Positions 61,789-64,000 of a stretch of 64,000 nucleotides of DNA are shown piece after piece. Location of the stretch: NCBI RefSeq assembly GCF_016056275.1, contig NZ_JAECZA010000001.1, positions 934 through 64,933 on the forward strand, read 5' to 3'. Each line of letters starts with the position of its first letter. The stretch's first letter is position 1. The notes under the pieces were generated by a model. It was not told where the DNA came from. It saw only the letters and a program-made list of their open reading frames with translations, and made no database searches. Origin of the DNA: Dendronalium phyllosphericum CENA369. Lineage in GTDB: Bacteria; Cyanobacteriota; Cyanobacteriia; Cyanobacteriales; Nostocaceae. The position numbers and the translations under genes are program-made.

Positions 61789-62253
61789 ATGAAGGATTTT
61801 AATCGCAAACAAAACAAATCATTTTCGATAATTTTAGCTACAGTTTGTGGAGCTGCTTCACTACTAACTGGAACATTAGGAACGTCTTCTTTTGCTGTTG
61901 CTTCACAATTAATACCTAGCGATCGCCCATCAGCAAATAATCAGATTGCCGCAAATCCATATACTTGTCCTCGGTATGCTGGAGGCGGACTTTTAGAAGC
62001 TTATATTGAAACTCCTAATTTTGCTATTTATATTTGCAATAAGCGCGGACAACTTTTCTACACCAGTACTTCTAAATTGAATGGTCGAGGTATCCGGGCT
62101 TTACCTGCTTATACAGAAGAAGGGACAGGATATATCGCTAGAAATGGCATATATGAATATGTTGTCAATGGTGCGTCTTTGGAAATTCTGAAAAATGGCC
62201 GGGTTTTACAAACAGATCCTGTCATTAAATATGTAAGTAAATCTGCTAATTAA
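61789..62253 (+). CDS. Exported hypothetical protein
   Basis: Signal-peptide-like N-terminus (SFSIILATVCGAASLLTGTLGTSSFAVASQ). Confidence 0.6.
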   Translation: MKDFNRKQNKSFSIILATVCGAASLLTGTLGTSSFAVASQLIPSDRPSANNQIAANPYTCPRYAGGGLLEAYIETPNFAIYICNKRGQLFYTSTSKLNGRGIRALPAYTEEGTGYIARNGIYEYVVNGASLEILKNGRVLQTDPVIKYVSKSAN

Positions 62254-62518
62254 TTACAGTACCAAATAAAAGTATGGAATTAGTTAAGTGTGAAAAAAGC
62301 TAATTCCATACCTTTGGATAACATATCTTCAGTTGCACAGAATTTAAGCCTGTATTCTAATTCCTAAGTCCTGAATTCTGTTTTGATAAAGGTGTACCTA
62401 GCTTCACAAAAACTAAATAGAAGTCTTATACCAATAAATTAAAGTACTTTTTGGTCTAAAATTCCGGATAATACTGCTGAAAGTGAGTCTATGTATAAAA
62501 AGAGAACTTCCTTGCATT

Positions 62519-62974
62519 ATGATTAATCAGATTACTGCTTTAGAGTCTTGTTGGCATACTTCTCCACCCTGGGGTAAAGCTATGCCTCCACTAACAGTTC
62601 AAATACTCGAAAAAGTCTTCTTGTCAAGCTCTGACTTGTCAGGTTATTGCTCTGGGGTTCAGTGGGAAGGGCAAGAGTGGGTTTATGCAATTGTTTGCCT
62701 TGGTGAAACACTCTACTTACCTGCTAGAGAGTTTTGCGCCACAAATATACTAGAAGACATTACTATTCCCATTCCAGCTTTTGAATTGGGAGATGTCGTA
62801 GAAGTTGATTTTAGCGAAAAGCCTTCACGGCGGATTATTCAAGGTATTTTTAGCCTCAAAAGTAACTGGCTTTATGCTGTAGAGTGGCGATCGCCTATTT
62901 TGGAAGAAACAGCATCGACTCAAAGCAGGATGATATGGCTTGCTGATGTTGATTTGGTCAGAATAGAGGCATAA
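62519..62974 (+). CDS. DUF1392-family protein
   Basis: MINQITALESCWHTSPPWGKAMPPLTVQILEKVFLSSSDLSGYCSGVQWEGQEWVYAIVC... Confidence 0.7.
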   Translation: MINQITALESCWHTSPPWGKAMPPLTVQILEKVFLSSSDLSGYCSGVQWEGQEWVYAIVCLGETLYLPAREFCATNILEDITIPIPAFELGDVVEVDFSEKPSRRIIQGIFSLKSNWLYAVEWRSPILEETASTQSRMIWLADVDLVRIEA

Positions 62975-63034
62975 CCACCGTCAAGATGTTGCTGACGACA
63001 AATAATCTATCACTGAATAATAAAAAAGGAAAAA

Positions 63035-63103
63035 ACCGTGAAACACTGTGTGCCACGGCTTTTGATGTGGTGTGAGGAGCTTAACTAAATATCATCATAA
63101 AGC
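63035..63103 (-). ncRNA. Yfr1-like small RNA, copy 1
   Basis: Minus strand: ...GTTAAGCTCCTCACACCACATCAAAAGCCGTGGCACACAGTGTTTCACGGTTTTTT; CTCCTCACAC core followed by terminator. Confidence 0.55.
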
Positions 63104-63466
63104 AACTGACTGGTGAGCGCACCCCTGTAACAATTTTGGTAACAGAATTTTTCCACGTTCTTTAGCAAGGTGTAATAAATCACTGTACGGTAACGGAATG
63201 TGCTTTTAAGTTAGCCTTCTGGAGATTTGGACAACGCCAGTGATTATGAGCGAATACTTTTTTATCTGCCAATGATTTTAGTGTAGATTGGTCATCATCG
63301 TGCGCTCAACTCTGGAGGGTATAACTTTAATAGTTACTGGCGCAATGCTTGGGTAAAAATGAACTTTGCATGGGAACGAATGAAACCAGAAAGGTATCAA
63401 TGGTAACTTGAAAAGCCCGCAAACTAATTACTAAATAAGTTCTTTATTTTATCTACGCTTGCAAAA

Positions 63467-63545
63467 TAAAAACCGTGGTAATTTTGAGGATTCCACGGCT
63501 TTTTGGTGTGGTGTGAGGAGACTTAATCTCATCTCATCATAAACC
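63467..63545 (-). ncRNA. Yfr1-like small RNA, copy 2
   Basis: Minus strand: ...GATTAAGTCTCCTCACACCACACCAAAAAGCCGTGGAATCCTCAAAATTACCACGGTTTTTATTTT; same core and terminator layout. Confidence 0.55.
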
Positions 63546-63652
63546 CATCTCAGGATTAGTAATGTCAACCGAACAGATTTTGTAACAAAATTGTTTTTTG
63601 ATGACATAAATATGTTTTTTCAAGGTCAATCAAAATGCAAAAACGATTGACT

Positions 63653-64000
63653 CTATACTAAAGCGCCACCACAGCTGGAACCAGATCCAGCGGTACAACC
63701 ATAGCAATAAGCAGCAGTTTGTACTTCATTAATTAAATCTAAACTGCCAGCTTCTAGCAATTTTGCCACTGTCAAGGTTTCACCATTGTGAGCTTTTGCA
63801 GGCAGATTCATCATTTGGTTAAAATCGCAATCATATATATTGCCTAAATAGTCAATTGAAAGCTCATCCCGACACATTAAATGTTCAACTGTATTGTGAT
63901 TGAAATGTGATTCTAAAAACTGCAAATAACCTGCATACAGTTTTTTTCGTTCTAAATACATTTTAGTTCTGCCAACTGGCACATTAGTAATTGTGAAGAG
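63653..64000 (-). CDS. C-terminal part of an ArsS-like (DUF3641) radical SAM protein; 5' end beyond the window
   Basis: LFTITN-VPVGRTKMYLERKKLYAGYLQFLESHFN...LMCRDELSIDYLGNIYDCDFNQMMNLP...YCYGCTAGSGSSCGGALV; frame stays open to position 64000. Confidence 0.8.
   Translation of the reverse strand, partial: LFTITNVPVGRTKMYLERKKLYAGYLQFLESHFNHNTVEHLMCRDELSIDYLGNIYDCDFNQMMNLPAKAHNGETLTVAKLLEAGSLDLINEVQTAAYCYGCTAGSGSSCGGALV

Overview
64-kb chromosomal window from a filamentous, probably heterocyst-forming cyanobacterium. The basis is abundant HIP1 octamers (GCGATCGC), short tandem repeats, ChlD, Thf1/Psb29, NdhS, CpcT, Hli proteins, and a CnfR/PatB + FdxB + Cox2-type oxidase neighbourhood. Most of it is ordinary chromosomal housekeeping and signalling. 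There are no prophages, CRISPR arrays, rRNA genes, recognisable tRNAs or transposases. Points worth a second look: (1) a 188-nt register-perfect hairpin (92 opposed positions, no indels, G.U-biased on the + strand) upstream of an orphan HNH gene and the RNase III gene; (2) two c-di-AMP (ydaO-type) riboswitches 3.6 kb apart, one before a NrtABD-like ABC transporter and one before a universal-stress-protein gene; (3) two Yfr1-like small RNAs (core CTCCTCACACCAC plus terminator) on the minus strand near the right end; (4) an operon of coiled-coil protein, OmpA-type membrane protein, Rab/MglA-like GTPase, PAS-like protein and histidine kinase; (5) a 1039-aa membrane protein with about seven ~97-aa repeats; (6) an OCP-N/helical-carotenoid-protein-like gene split by a frameshift; (7) a multi-hairpin ncRNA candidate downstream of cnfR; (8) a frameshifted four-helix-bundle gene carrying an in-frame repeat insertion; (9) a dispersed palindrome AGACGCGATTAATCGCGTCT. 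All calls come from reading the sequence and the supplied ORFs; no database search was run.
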